NCBI GenBank assembly: GCA_002840555.1 | Contig: PHBJ01000008.1 | Location: 87,386-151,385 of the forward strand | Direction: 5' to 3' | From: Deltaproteobacteria bacterium HGW-Deltaproteobacteria-13 | Lineage (GTDB): Bacteria; Desulfobacterota; Syntrophia; Syntrophales; Smithellaceae | DNA: 64,000 nt | Shown here: in pieces, positions 7,653 through 16,228 of the stretch | Position numbering within the stretch: position 1 is the first letter of the stretch | Layout of the letters: every line of letters begins with the position of its first letter | Translations under genes and position numbers: made by a program | The notes under the pieces: generated by a model | What the model was told of the DNA's origin: nothing | Databases searched by the model: none | What the model saw: the letters and a program-made list of their open reading frames with translations, nothing else

Positions 7653-9200
7653 ATGAAAAGAAATTTGCCCGAATCGTTTAATGATTGCCTTGGGAAAATA
7701 TACCGCAGTGAGGATCTGAAAACCTCCGTTAGGATGCTTTATTCTTTTTTTAAGGATTATCTTCCCCTCGACTACATCACCATGCTTATCTACGACGTGG
7801 AGCAGAGCATGCTTAGGTACAGAATACATTCTACAGAGGAAAGCGTTGTTCTTGTGGAAGAGACTAAAAAGGTTACAGAAGATACTCGAAAAGAAGCGCT
7901 CGCTTTCATTAACAGCGAGATCAGGACGCTCTATATTCCCAACGGACAGAATCATTCCATTGTGCAGGAATTCGATGAACACGTCGGCATTCGGGAACCA
8001 GCCTCAACCATCGCGCACGGGGCAGAGGCAGGACAAAATCAATATGTCGTTCTCGCCCTCGTCGTCTGGGAAGAAGACCGGTATAATCAGAAAGATATCG
8101 ATCTTGTAAAAGATATTTCGGAACCCATAGATAATGCCCTTCGTCACATATACTCTCAACTGGTTATTGCACCGTTGAGAAACAGGTTGACGGCAGATAA
8201 TCGTGAAGCGAGAAAAAGATTAGTGCTGAATAAAGCCGAAGGCAACCTCGGTTTAAGAGACGTTATGTCGCGGATCGAACAGGTGGCGAAGCTCGATACG
8301 CCGGTGTTGCTTATGGGAGAAACCGGTGTCGGTAAAGAATTGATCGCCAATACCATCCATCAACATTCCAGACGCGCAGAGAGACCTCTCGTCAGCATTA
8401 ATTGCGGGGCCATTGTCGAAACATTGCTCGACAGCGAACTGTTCGGTCATGAGAAGGGCGCTTTTACAGGGGCAGGCAACGTGAAAATCGGTTTTTTTGA
8501 GCAGGCGAACGGCGGCACTATTTTTTTTGATGAGGTCAGTGAGCTCTCGATGCTGGCCCAGGTCAAACTGCTTAGAGTGCTTCAGAACATGACCTTCCAG
8601 CGGGTCGGCGGCCAAAAGACCGTATCCGTCGATGTCCGGGTGATTGCAGCCACCAACAGGGATATCGCCAGAATGGTGGAAAACAGGGAGTTCAGAAAGG
8701 ATCTGTGGTTCAGGCTGAATACCTTTCCCATCACAATTCCAACACTGCGCGAAAGGAAAGAAGATATCCCCGGACTGGCGGAATATTTCGCCAAACGTCT
8801 GGCCGTGGAAATGAATCTTCCCTATCGTTACCGTTTTGCACCTTATGCCATGGAGCAGCTTCAAAAATATAACTGGCCAGGCAATGTGCGCGAACTGGAA
8901 AACGTCATTGAACAGGCACTGATCCTCAGCCGGGGAGCACCATTGTCCTTCCATCATCTTGCAAATATCCGTACCGAAATACCGTCTGTTTCTCATGGAG
9001 AAAAAAACAACCAGATCATAACGATGAATGAGATAATGAGGCGTCATATTATCAGTGTTCTCAATCTCACCCGCGGCAGGATAGAAGGAAGAGGAGGGGC
9101 CGCGGAAATCCTCGATATGAAATCTTCCACGCTGCGGGCAAGAATGAGAAAACTGGGAATACGGGTGGCAAAATTCCCGGACAAAATACTTACAAATTAG
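7653..9200 (+). CDS. sigma-54-dependent transcriptional activator with GAF-like N-terminus
   Basis: 515 aa from the ATG at 7653, chosen over an in-frame ATG at 7611 because AAGGAG (7640-7645) sits 7 nt before it. The N-terminal ~190 residues look like a GAF-type sensor domain (LPLDYITMLIYDVE, then VVLALVVWEEDRYNQKDIDL). The AAA+ domain has Walker A GETGVGKE (~222), the sigma-54 contact loop GAFTGA (269-274), Walker B TIFFDEVSEL and the NWPGNVRELENVIEQA motif, followed by a C-terminal Fis-type helix-turn-helix. It probably activates the divergent AOR/ADH cluster in response to a small molecule bound by the GAF domain. Confidence 0.93.
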   Translation: MKRNLPESFNDCLGKIYRSEDLKTSVRMLYSFFKDYLPLDYITMLIYDVEQSMLRYRIHSTEESVVLVEETKKVTEDTRKEALAFINSEIRTLYIPNGQNHSIVQEFDEHVGIREPASTIAHGAEAGQNQYVVLALVVWEEDRYNQKDIDLVKDISEPIDNALRHIYSQLVIAPLRNRLTADNREARKRLVLNKAEGNLGLRDVMSRIEQVAKLDTPVLLMGETGVGKELIANTIHQHSRRAERPLVSINCGAIVETLLDSELFGHEKGAFTGAGNVKIGFFEQANGGTIFFDEVSELSMLAQVKLLRVLQNMTFQRVGGQKTVSVDVRVIAATNRDIARMVENREFRKDLWFRLNTFPITIPTLRERKEDIPGLAEYFAKRLAVEMNLPYRYRFAPYAMEQLQKYNWPGNVRELENVIEQALILSRGAPLSFHHLANIRTEIPSVSHGEKNNQIITMNEIMRRHIISVLNLTRGRIEGRGGAAEILDMKSSTLRARMRKLGIRVAKFPDKILTN

Positions 9201-9278
9201 AATATTATTTGAAATAATTTAAATTTTTTCATTTCCTATGTAAACTCACCGCTGGCCGGTTATTTTTCATATAAGCAC

Positions 9279-9306
9279 TTGACATCCGGCATCTTGTCAT
9301 TAAAAT
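9279..9306 (+). promoter_or_regulatory. sigma-70-type promoter for htpX
   Basis: TTGACA (9279-9284), 16-nt spacer, TAAAAT (9301-9306); about 68 nt before the htpX start. Good -35, near-consensus -10. Confidence 0.5.
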
Positions 9307-9374
9307 AACAAGACTATTATAAATGTATTGCTTTAATTACTGCCTAAGGCAGTTTTTAATTCAGGAGGTTAAAA

Positions 9375-10265
9375 ATGAAAAGGATTTTGTTGTTTCTCGC
9401 CACGAATATCGCCGTGCTGGTTGTTTTGAGCATCGTCGCCAGTCTGCTGGGAGTTGGTAATTTTCTGGATAAAAACGGTTTGAATATGACCAGTCTGCTT
9501 GCTTTCGCCGCGGTATTCGGATTCGGCGGTTCTTTCATATCGCTGGCCATGTCCAAATGGATGGCCAAACGCCTGATGGGCGCGAAAGTCATCACCAATC
9601 CCCAAAGTTCAGCTGAAATCTGGCTGGTGGACACAGTCAAAAAACTGGCGATGGCCTCCCATATCGGCATGCCGGAAGTCGCCATCTTCGATTCTCCGTC
9701 GCCCAACGCCTTTGCCACAGGCATGAATAAAAATAAAGCTCTGGTTGCCGTAAGTTCAGGCCTGCTTAACGCCATGAATAAAGATGAAATAGAGGCCGTC
9801 CTCGGTCATGAAATGAGCCATGTTACCAACGGCGACATGGTTACGCTGTCGCTGATTCAGGGTGTGGTCAATACGTTCGTTATCTTCCTCTCCCGCGTCG
9901 TGGGATTTTTTGTGGACAGGGTTATTTTCAGGAGTGAAAATGATGAAGGCGTCGGTATCGGTTTTTTTATAACGTCGATGATCGCCCAGGTTCTGTTCGG
10001 CATACTCGCCAGCATCATCGTTATGTGGTTCAGCAGGAAACGGGAATTTATAGCTGATGCGGGCGGCGCGAAACTCGCCGGAACGCAAAAAATGATTGCG
10101 GCGCTGGAAAGACTGAAAGAAGGTGTTGCCGGGCCTCTGCCGGATCAGATGTCTGCCTTCGGCATTAACGGAAAGCCTTCCAAACATAATTTAGCTTTAT
10201 TGTTTATGAGCCATCCGCCGCTTGATGACCGCATCGAAGCGTTAAAGAAAATGACCAATTTTTAA
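9375..10265 (+). CDS. htpX: HtpX-family membrane zinc metalloprotease
   Basis: 296 aa, close to the 290-aa size of HtpX proteins. Two N-terminal membrane segments (residues ~5-25 and ~38-58), the zinc site HEMSH at 145-149 within [13 protein letters not shown], two more membrane segments around 160-175 and 195-215, and the third zinc ligand in [15 protein letters not shown]48B family; an inner-membrane protease with a cytosolic active site that degrades misfolded membrane proteins. RBS CAGGAGG lies 6 nt before the ATG. Single gene, with a leftward SDR gene following it convergently. Confidence 0.95.
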   Translation: MKRILLFLATNIAVLVVLSIVASLLGVGNFLDKNGLNMTSLLAFAAVFGFGGSFISLAMSKWMAKRLMGAKVITNPQSSAEIWLVDTVKKLAMASHIGMPEVAIFDSPSPNAFATGMNKNKALVAVSSGLLNAMNKDEIEAVLGHEMSHVTNGDMVTLSLIQGVVNTFVIFLSRVVGFFVDRVIFRSENDEGVGIGFFITSMIAQVLFGILASIIVMWFSRKREFIADAGGAKLAGTQKMIAALERLKEGVAGPLPDQMSAFGINGKPSKHNLALLFMSHPPLDDRIEALKKMTNF

Positions 10266-10373
10266 CAAGCTAAACTAAAGTGAGCATAAGCATATTGGAG
10301 CAAAGGCATCGGCATTGACGAAATTAAACTGCCCGGTGAAGTTTACCCTGGTTTTTTCGATAGGAGTATTGCG

Positions 10374-11162
10374 TCAGGAAGAACAGCTTCTCTTATTGGT
10401 TAAAAAACCTGCGATTTTTAAAATTACAATTCGCGGAGCGAACTTGGCTGAAAGCACGCTGATTTTATTATCCAGACCCGTAATGACAACCCGTTTGCCT
10501 TTCATTAAACCTTTATAACCAAGTTCGGCTACCGTTTTGGCATCGATCATCCGCACCTGATTCAGCCGGATATTTTCCGCGCCGGCCCTGGCTTGCCAAT
10601 TGGTCTTCGTTGCACCGGGACACAGGCAGGTTACACTTACTCCGGTACCTTTCAGCTCTTCCGACAGCGCTTCAGAAAAATACAGCACATAAGCTTTGCT
10701 GGCATTATATAAAGCAAAGTTGGGACTGGGCATAAACGAGGCGATAGAGCCGACGGTCATGATCTTGCCGGATTTACGCGCCAGCATGCCGGGCAAAAAC
10801 AGCCGGGTTAGTTTTGTCAGAGTCATGAGATTGACCTCAAGCATATGCATGTTCCTGTCCATACTTGACTTGGCGAACTCACCATGAAGCCCCAGACCGG
10901 CGTTGTTGACGAGTACATCAATATGGACGCCGGCCGCATTGAGTTCGTCAAAAATATCCTGAGCGGCTTGCGGCAGGGACAGATCTTTCGTAATGACCCG
11001 TGCAGTGATGCCGAAGCTCTTTTTAACTTCGGCGGCGAGTTGATCCATCCTTTCTTTGTTGCGCGCTGCCAGCACACAATGATAGCCGTCTTTCGCAAAT
11101 AATTTGACCAGTTCATAGCCGATGCCTTCGGAAGCGCCGGTGATCAAGGCTGTTTTTGACAT
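10374..11162 (-). CDS. short-chain dehydrogenase/reductase (SDR)
   Basis: 262 aa. TGASEGIG at 8-15, NNAG at 86-89, VGSIASF (catalytic Ser ~139), YNASK with Y152 and K156, and CPGATKTNW after the active site. The C-terminal helix is basic and hydrophobic. It is closest in pattern to the YqjQ/DltE-like group of SDRs acting on ketones or acyl groups; the substrate is unknown. RBS AGGAGAG is upstream. It ends 108 bp from htpX (convergent) and starts 66 bp from the end of the nitroreductase gene, so it may share that transcript. Confidence 0.88.
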   Translation of the reverse strand: MSKTALITGASEGIGYELVKLFAKDGYHCVLAARNKERMDQLAAEVKKSFGITARVITKDLSLPQAAQDIFDELNAAGVHIDVLVNNAGLGLHGEFAKSSMDRNMHMLEVNLMTLTKLTRLFLPGMLARKSGKIMTVGSIASFMPSPNFALYNASKAYVLYFSEALSEELKGTGVSVTCLCPGATKTNWQARAGAENIRLNQVRMIDAKTVAELGYKGLMKGKRVVITGLDNKISVLSAKFAPRIVILKIAGFLTNKRSCSS

Positions 11163-11228
11163 GGATTTCTCTCCTTTATGGTATTATTTTTTTAAAGCAT
11201 TTCTTGCTTTGTTTTAGAGGTCTACTGG

Positions 11229-12083
11229 CTACTTGCCGCCCACCCAGGTGACTCTATAATCCAGTTTATCGGCAATGCCTCCCAGGCGGGGATCATGGAT
11301 ATGCCATGATCCTTTTAAGCCTTCTTCATCAGCCGCCAGCGCAAAGTGGCACATGGCAATACCCAGATCTACACGCTGTAAATCGGACTTCATGAAAAAT
11401 TTTAAACCCGGCACGCGCTTTATATAGAAATGGTACGTGTCATCCTTAGAATCCTTTATAATCCGCCAGGGCTGGAAATTGTTTGCCGAAGGAGCCAGAC
11501 GGACCATTTCGAGTGGTATGGCATAAGCTCCCGCTTCTTCGGTCGGGAGAGGCTTGTCATTTTTGAAGAATAACGCGCTCCAGAGTTTGCGTTTATTTGC
11601 TCCGGCAGACGAGCGAACCAGGGAATCCATCGGAGAAAGCTTCGTTACAGCGTAACCGACTGACGTGACAGCCGGGATAATTTCATTATTTTGCAGAGCG
11701 ATCTTACGTGCAAACCCGCTGGAGTTGAATGTCCCTCCCAGCCAGCATGTGCCGAGCCCCAGATCGGTCGCCATCAGGATAGCCTTTTCCATCAGATAGC
11801 CGAAGTCTTCCAGACCGTACGGGGTGTTTCCTACCGCGCCGATGATAAACCCCATGGGGTTTTTAATCATTCCATAGGTAATAAGTCCCTTTAAGGCTCC
11901 CCTGTCTTCCCGGGAGGCGGTTATAAAAGTAAAGCGTGCCTGACTTCCCAGCGGTCCTGTTGTGTTGGCTGAAAGGAAATGCGTCAAGGCCTCATTTTTT
12001 TCTTTTTCAATCGATGTACCCAGGTAACTCCGAATTGATTTACGCTGCCGGATGATATCCGTAATGGCTCTATTGAACAACAT
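11229..12083 (-). CDS. nitroreductase-family protein
   Basis: 284 aa from the ATG at 12083 (MLFNRAITDIIRQRKSIRSY), preferred over an upstream in-frame start at 12134 because GAGGGGG lies about 7 nt before it and family members start just ahead of the R-x-S-x-R-x-Y motif. RQRKSIRSY (FMN phosphate contact), the central LATDLGLGTCWLGG and the later APSANNFQPWR are typical of a tandem or double nitroreductase-like fold that binds FMN. Substrate unknown. The ArsR-type gene lies 73 bp upstream in the same direction, so the two are probably one operon. Confidence 0.82.
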   Translation of the reverse strand: MLFNRAITDIIRQRKSIRSYLGTSIEKEKNEALTHFLSANTTGPLGSQARFTFITASREDRGALKGLITYGMIKNPMGFIIGAVGNTPYGLEDFGYLMEKAILMATDLGLGTCWLGGTFNSSGFARKIALQNNEIIPAVTSVGYAVTKLSPMDSLVRSSAGANKRKLWSALFFKNDKPLPTEEAGAYAIPLEMVRLAPSANNFQPWRIIKDSKDDTYHFYIKRVPGLKFFMKSDLQRVDLGIAMCHFALAADEEGLKGSWHIHDPRLGGIADKLDYRVTWVGGK

Positions 12084-12156
12084 TGCTTGCCCCCTCATTA
12101 TTTTTTGACTGTTTAATACTTCGATATGTATCAAACTGTCAAGCTAAAAATTTTGG

Positions 12157-12462
12157 CTATTTCCCGACTTTTAGGGACAAAACCCGGGATGCGGCTTCCA
12201 GAGTCTTCTTGTTGATCTGGGCTACAAGGAACTTGCCCCGGCGTTCGGTAGAAATCAAGTCGGCATTGGAAAGCTCCTTCAGGTGATGCGATATGGTTGG
12301 TGCGCCGATATTCATGCAGGAGATGATATCGGTCACAAAACATTCTTCGCCTGTTTCGTAACTGACTTCCTGCTTCTTTTTTATTTCCAGATATAACTCC
12401 AGCCGGTTGGTGTTGGAAAGGGCTTTCATGATCTTTGCCAGTTGTTTGGTTTCCATCTTCAT
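12157..12462 (-). CDS. ArsR/SmtB-family winged-helix regulator
   Basis: 101 aa from the ATG at 12462 (MKMETKQLAKIMKALSNTNR); GGGGAG lies about 7 nt upstream, whereas a longer frame to 12573 has no ribosome site and no family similarity in the extra residues. ALSNTNRLELYLEI followed by the recognition helix region in IGAPTISHHLKELSNADLI and the wing RRGKFLVAQIN are typical. One cysteine precedes the DNA-binding helices (EECFVTDI), but the CxC metal site of SmtB-type members is absent, so the inducer is unclear. It probably controls the nitroreductase gene downstream. Confidence 0.85.
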   Translation of the reverse strand: MKMETKQLAKIMKALSNTNRLELYLEIKKKQEVSYETGEECFVTDIISCMNIGAPTISHHLKELSNADLISTERRGKFLVAQINKKTLEAASRVLSLKVGK

Positions 12463-12670
12463 CTTTGAAACTCCCCGGATGCAATGTGACAAGCTTGTTT
12501 TTGCTTCGATAACTGTCGAATTGTTTTTAATGGCTTTCCGGCTATATGTCAAGGCGATTTGTTGATAGAGCATGGCCCATCAAAGGTTGATTGAAATAAA
12601 CGGTGAATATTTACGCTTGATCCCTCGGGCGAAAAAAAGTGAAAAGATGCCGTCCATGAGCGCAAGCGAA

Positions 12671-13831
12671 TCAGGCTGTATATTTGTTGCCGATTAATTT
12701 TTCTCCCCAGACAACACCCGGACGTTCAACGTACTTATAGGATATCAGCGATATAACCGTCAGTGGAATAAGAGTAATTAATAATGACGATAAAAACCCT
12801 AAAATATCTACTGAGAGATGACCATAACACCAGTAGTAGACCGGGACAAGCGTGAAAATCAGAATCGGATGGAAAAGATACAACGAATAACTGGCCTTGC
12901 CCAGGCCCACGGTTTTAGTGTTGACCAGAAAATTAAAAGGCTTTAATCCCAGGCCTAATATCAGCAGGGAAAAACACAGGCCATGCAGTATATTCATTCC
13001 CCAGAAGATGTTCTGCATGGGGCCGGTAAGCAGGATGGCATAAAGAAATAAAAACGAAAGGATCAAGAGAAGGCCGGACAGGCGCCTGGCCTTCTGGTTC
13101 ATTTTAAGAAGGTAATCAAAGAACAAACGATAGGTTACAACGCCGCAAACGAATACCGGCAGATGTTGAAGAAAACCAAAAGCCCATACATAGTTCATTT
13201 GATCGGGGGCGAGGTATCCTGTCGCTTCACCGTAGCGGATGACAAAAAAAGACCAGCCCCGCGCAATTATGGTAGTGACCATCAGCAGCGCCAGCGCCGC
13301 ATACAAATTACGGCTGCACTTGTGGATTAAAGGGAACAGCAGATATAACAAAACCATCACGCCAATGGTCCAACTTGCCCAGACAAAGCCTGATATGCAA
13401 GCCGGTATCAGATTAAACAGAAGTGAGGCGTTGATGAGCACTTCGGAAACAGGATGCAGTACATGAAAGCTGACGGCGTCCCGAATCCAGTATATGAACA
13501 TCATGAAGTAGAACAGGGGAGCAATTCTGAAGAAACGCCGGATGTAGAATCGGCGTGTAAGCATTGTCTCGCCCGCGCGCGCATCCATGGAATAGGACAG
13601 GGAAAAGGCGCTCAAAACAAAGAAGAGGCTGACCCCCGCGTTGCCGCCATTGATGATGAACGGCGCAATCCATTCAGGAATTGCCAGATTCGGCTGAGGG
13701 ATTAAGACCAGATGGCTTATAAATACATATAATATCGCGAAACAGCGTAAAGCATCCAGAAAATCCAGGCGAATGAATGGTAAATCATTTCCTTTGTTGA
13801 GTGTATGACTTGGCATCAAGCGCTCCGGCAA
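12671..13831 (-). CDS. membrane acyltransferase, family 3 (OafA/YrhL type)
   Basis: 386 aa polytopic protein with about ten hydrophobic segments. It has the family features LDALRCFAILYVFISHL near the N-terminus (R and H of the acyltransferase-3 motif), SLFFVLSAFSLSYS (~75-88), RRFYIRRFFRIAPLFYF (~90-106), and ASYSLYLFHPILIF in the last third. Such proteins O-acylate cell-surface sugars such as LPS or peptidoglycan at the inner membrane. No glycan genes are adjacent; purD follows 39 bp upstream in the same direction without obvious functional link. Confidence 0.85.
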   Translation of the reverse strand: MPERLMPSHTLNKGNDLPFIRLDFLDALRCFAILYVFISHLVLIPQPNLAIPEWIAPFIINGGNAGVSLFFVLSAFSLSYSMDARAGETMLTRRFYIRRFFRIAPLFYFMMFIYWIRDAVSFHVLHPVSEVLINASLLFNLIPACISGFVWASWTIGVMVLLYLLFPLIHKCSRNLYAALALLMVTTIIARGWSFFVIRYGEATGYLAPDQMNYVWAFGFLQHLPVFVCGVVTYRLFFDYLLKMNQKARRLSGLLLILSFLFLYAILLTGPMQNIFWGMNILHGLCFSLLILGLGLKPFNFLVNTKTVGLGKASYSLYLFHPILIFTLVPVYYWCYGHLSVDILGFLSSLLITLIPLTVISLISYKYVERPGVVWGEKLIGNKYTA

Positions 13832-13870
13832 AGCAGCATCGTCGGACTAAAAAATAAAAGTGCTTTCCCT

Positions 13871-15199
13871 CTAATCTTTGCGTATTTTCTTCAAGTGATC
13901 AACGCGTTTTTGGATAAGCGCGTCTGTGCCGATATCCTCGCGATAGGCGACAGGGCCTTTAATGGCTTTGACGCCTTCTTCGGCTATTTTTCGGGCTTCG
14001 GCCAATGTGTCCGCAATGCCGACAATGCCGATGGCGCGCGAAGCGCTCAAATACAAACCATCCTCTTTCTGATCTACGGATGAATAATAAAGCCGTGCTT
14101 TCCCTACATGACCCACTTCGATCTTTGCTTTGGAAGAGGCGGCGTCGGGATGATCTGAGGGTAAGCCGTAACCTTTTGGCACAACATATTTGCAAACGGT
14201 TGCTTTGTGTTCGAATTCGATTTTTAATTGATCCAGCGTTCCGGCAATAATATGGCGGCAGACCTCCACAAAATCTGTTTTTAACAGCGGCAGGATATTC
14301 ATAGCTTCCGGATCGCCGAACCGCGCGTTGTATTCCAGAAGTTTGACGCCGTCTTTCGTGGCGATGAATCCGCCATACATGACACCTTTATAAAGGCTGC
14401 CGGTTTCCGCAAGCAGCGCCGCCGCTACCTGACGGGTGATTTCCAGTCCGTCCAGCAAATCCTGCGGCTTTAAAAAAGGCAGGGAATGATCAGCCAGCGA
14501 ATAGGAGCCCATGCCGCCCGTGTTGGGACCTTTATCTCCGTCAAATCTTCTTTTATGATCCTGCACCAGCGGCGTGCCCACGACTGTTTTGCCGTCGCAC
14601 AGGCATTGCAATGAGAATTCCTCGCCATCGAATTTTTCCTCGACAATCAGCGAAGAACCCTCCGCCAGGATTTGTTTGCACAGATTCAAAGCTTCTTGAG
14701 GGGTTGCAAAGTGATCGCCCTGCACCAGTACCCCTTTGCCGCCGGTCAACCCGTCCGGCTTAAGAACAATGCCTTCCAGTTCATTCAGAAAAGCTTCAAC
14801 GCCGTCGATCACTTTAAATACCCGGAAGCGCGGATTGCCGGGAATATGATACTTGCTGACCAGATTTCTGGTAAATGATTTGGACGTCTCCAGCCTGGCC
14901 AGGCTTTGTGTGGGGCCGACTGACGGAATATTTATTCTGGACAGAGCGTCGGCAACTCCGTTATTGAGCGGATCTTCCGGGCCGATGACGGCAAACTCGA
15001 TTTTATTTTCCACGGCAAATCCTGTAATGGCCTCAAGATCGGCATAACGGCCCAACAGGACTTTTGCCGAAAGTGAAGCGATGCCCGGATTGTTCGTCTT
15101 CATAAAAGAGAAAATCCTCGGTTTTTGTTCAGAGCGTGCAATCGCTTCAGCCAGCGCGTGTTCGCGGGCGCCGTTTCCTATAAGCAGTATGTTGGGCAT
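13871..15199 (-). CDS. purD: phosphoribosylamine-glycine ligase
   Basis: 442 aa, slightly longer than the usual 420-430. N-terminal LLIGNGAREHALAEAI, GPEDPLNNGVADAL, the ATP-grasp segment with LKPDGLTGGKGV (~140), GPNTGGMGSYS (~225) and LLEYNARFGDPEAM (~290) identify GARS. It catalyses the ATP-dependent joining of 5-phosphoribosylamine and glycine, the second step of purine synthesis, in the cytoplasm. No other pur gene is nearby. A DUF4197 gene starts 36 bp past its start in the same direction. Confidence 0.97.
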   Translation of the reverse strand: MPNILLIGNGAREHALAEAIARSEQKPRIFSFMKTNNPGIASLSAKVLLGRYADLEAITGFAVENKIEFAVIGPEDPLNNGVADALSRINIPSVGPTQSLARLETSKSFTRNLVSKYHIPGNPRFRVFKVIDGVEAFLNELEGIVLKPDGLTGGKGVLVQGDHFATPQEALNLCKQILAEGSSLIVEEKFDGEEFSLQCLCDGKTVVGTPLVQDHKRRFDGDKGPNTGGMGSYSLADHSLPFLKPQDLLDGLEITRQVAAALLAETGSLYKGVMYGGFIATKDGVKLLEYNARFGDPEAMNILPLLKTDFVEVCRHIIAGTLDQLKIEFEHKATVCKYVVPKGYGLPSDHPDAASSKAKIEVGHVGKARLYYSSVDQKEDGLYLSASRAIGIVGIADTLAEARKIAEEGVKAIKGPVAYREDIGTDALIQKRVDHLKKIRKD

Positions 15200-15235
15200 G
15201 GACAGAATCTCCTATTCTTATTTTTTATGATCAGA

Positions 15236-15952
15236 TTATTTAAAAACTTCTTTCAGCAGATCGGTTACTCTTGCTTTCGGATTGGTGCGGATATTCGTTT
15301 CTTCTTTGGCCAGAACGGTAAATAATCCATCGAGCGCCTTGGAGGAGACATACCGGTTCACGTCAAGATTGACGGTCTTGCCGACCAGCGGCAGATTCTG
15401 CACTTTTGAGTTAAGCTTATCGTATTTTTGAGTTACCTTGTACTCGCTCATTGTTTTGCGCACAGCCGGCTGAAATTTTTCCAACAGTTTGTCGTAAGTT
15501 TTTTTCTTAAGATAATCCGTCGCGGCTGTATTGCCGCCGCGTAGAATTCTGTTGGCGTCGTCAAAAGACATGTCCGTAATCGCCTGGGAGAAGATATCGG
15601 CAGCCAGAGGCGCGGCCTTTTCCGCGGCTCTGTTCATACTGAGTGTAAATTCATCGATTTGCGGTCCATAGCCGATGCCGCGCAGGGCGGGCTCCAATTT
15701 TCTGACTTGTTCAGGCAATAATATTTTGACCGCGGCATTGGCGAAGTATCCGTCATTTTTCCCCAGGTAGGTGATCGTGTTTTTAATGCCGACATTCAAG
15801 GCCTCTTTGAGTCCCAGATCAACTTTGCCGCCGCCGGACCTGGTTGTTGTTGCGGTGTCCAGTGTATCTTTTACGACATCAAGAAAAGAAGCGTGAGAAT
15901 ATTGACAAAGGAATAATAAGAAAAAAATGCTCAGAACGACTTTTTTTTTCAT
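15236..15952 (-). CDS. DUF4197 family secreted protein
   Basis: 238 aa with an N-terminal signal peptide (KKKVVLSIFFLLFLCQYSHA, cleavage near residue 21). The body matches DUF4197: GLKEALNVGIKNTITYLGK, DGYFANAAVKILLPEQ, IDEFTLSMNRAAEKAAPLA, FDDANRILRGGNTAATDYL, and the end KALDGLFTVLAKEE ... RVTDLLKEVF. Periplasmic, function unknown. RBS AGGGAGG upstream. It is not clearly linked to purD. Confidence 0.9.
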   Translation of the reverse strand: MKKKVVLSIFFLLFLCQYSHASFLDVVKDTLDTATTTRSGGGKVDLGLKEALNVGIKNTITYLGKNDGYFANAAVKILLPEQVRKLEPALRGIGYGPQIDEFTLSMNRAAEKAAPLAADIFSQAITDMSFDDANRILRGGNTAATDYLKKKTYDKLLEKFQPAVRKTMSEYKVTQKYDKLNSKVQNLPLVGKTVNLDVNRYVSSKALDGLFTVLAKEETNIRTNPKARVTDLLKEVFK

Positions 15953-16123
15953 AATGCATCCTCCCTGTAATGGTCTTCAATGTGAAGAAGTTTTGTGTTG
16001 ATTATTTATAATGCGTCAACGCTTTTAAGCGCTCGAAGTATAAGAAGAATAATTTTTACTGTCAATGGAATAATCACAGTAAAATTAATTTCACGGTAAA
16101 GAGGGAAATCCTGTCCGTCACGG

Positions 16124-16151
16124 TTGACTTTCCTGCCGATCATGGTATTAT
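16124..16151 (+). promoter_or_regulatory. sigma-70-type promoter of the efflux operon
   Basis: TTGACT (16124-16129), 16-nt spacer, TATTAT (16146-16151), about 78 nt before the TolC-like start. It is oriented to drive the whole four-gene operon. Confidence 0.55.
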
Positions 16152-16228
16152 CCCGAATCTTATTTATATGGGGGTTGTACTTGCAGACGGAGTGCGCCTT
16201 TTTGTTTGTGTATGAAAGGATTTTAAGG

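Noticed and set aside
8253..9047. 264-aa open frame antisense to the sigma-54 activator
   Set aside because: Overlaps the conserved AAA+ domain; no ribosome site.
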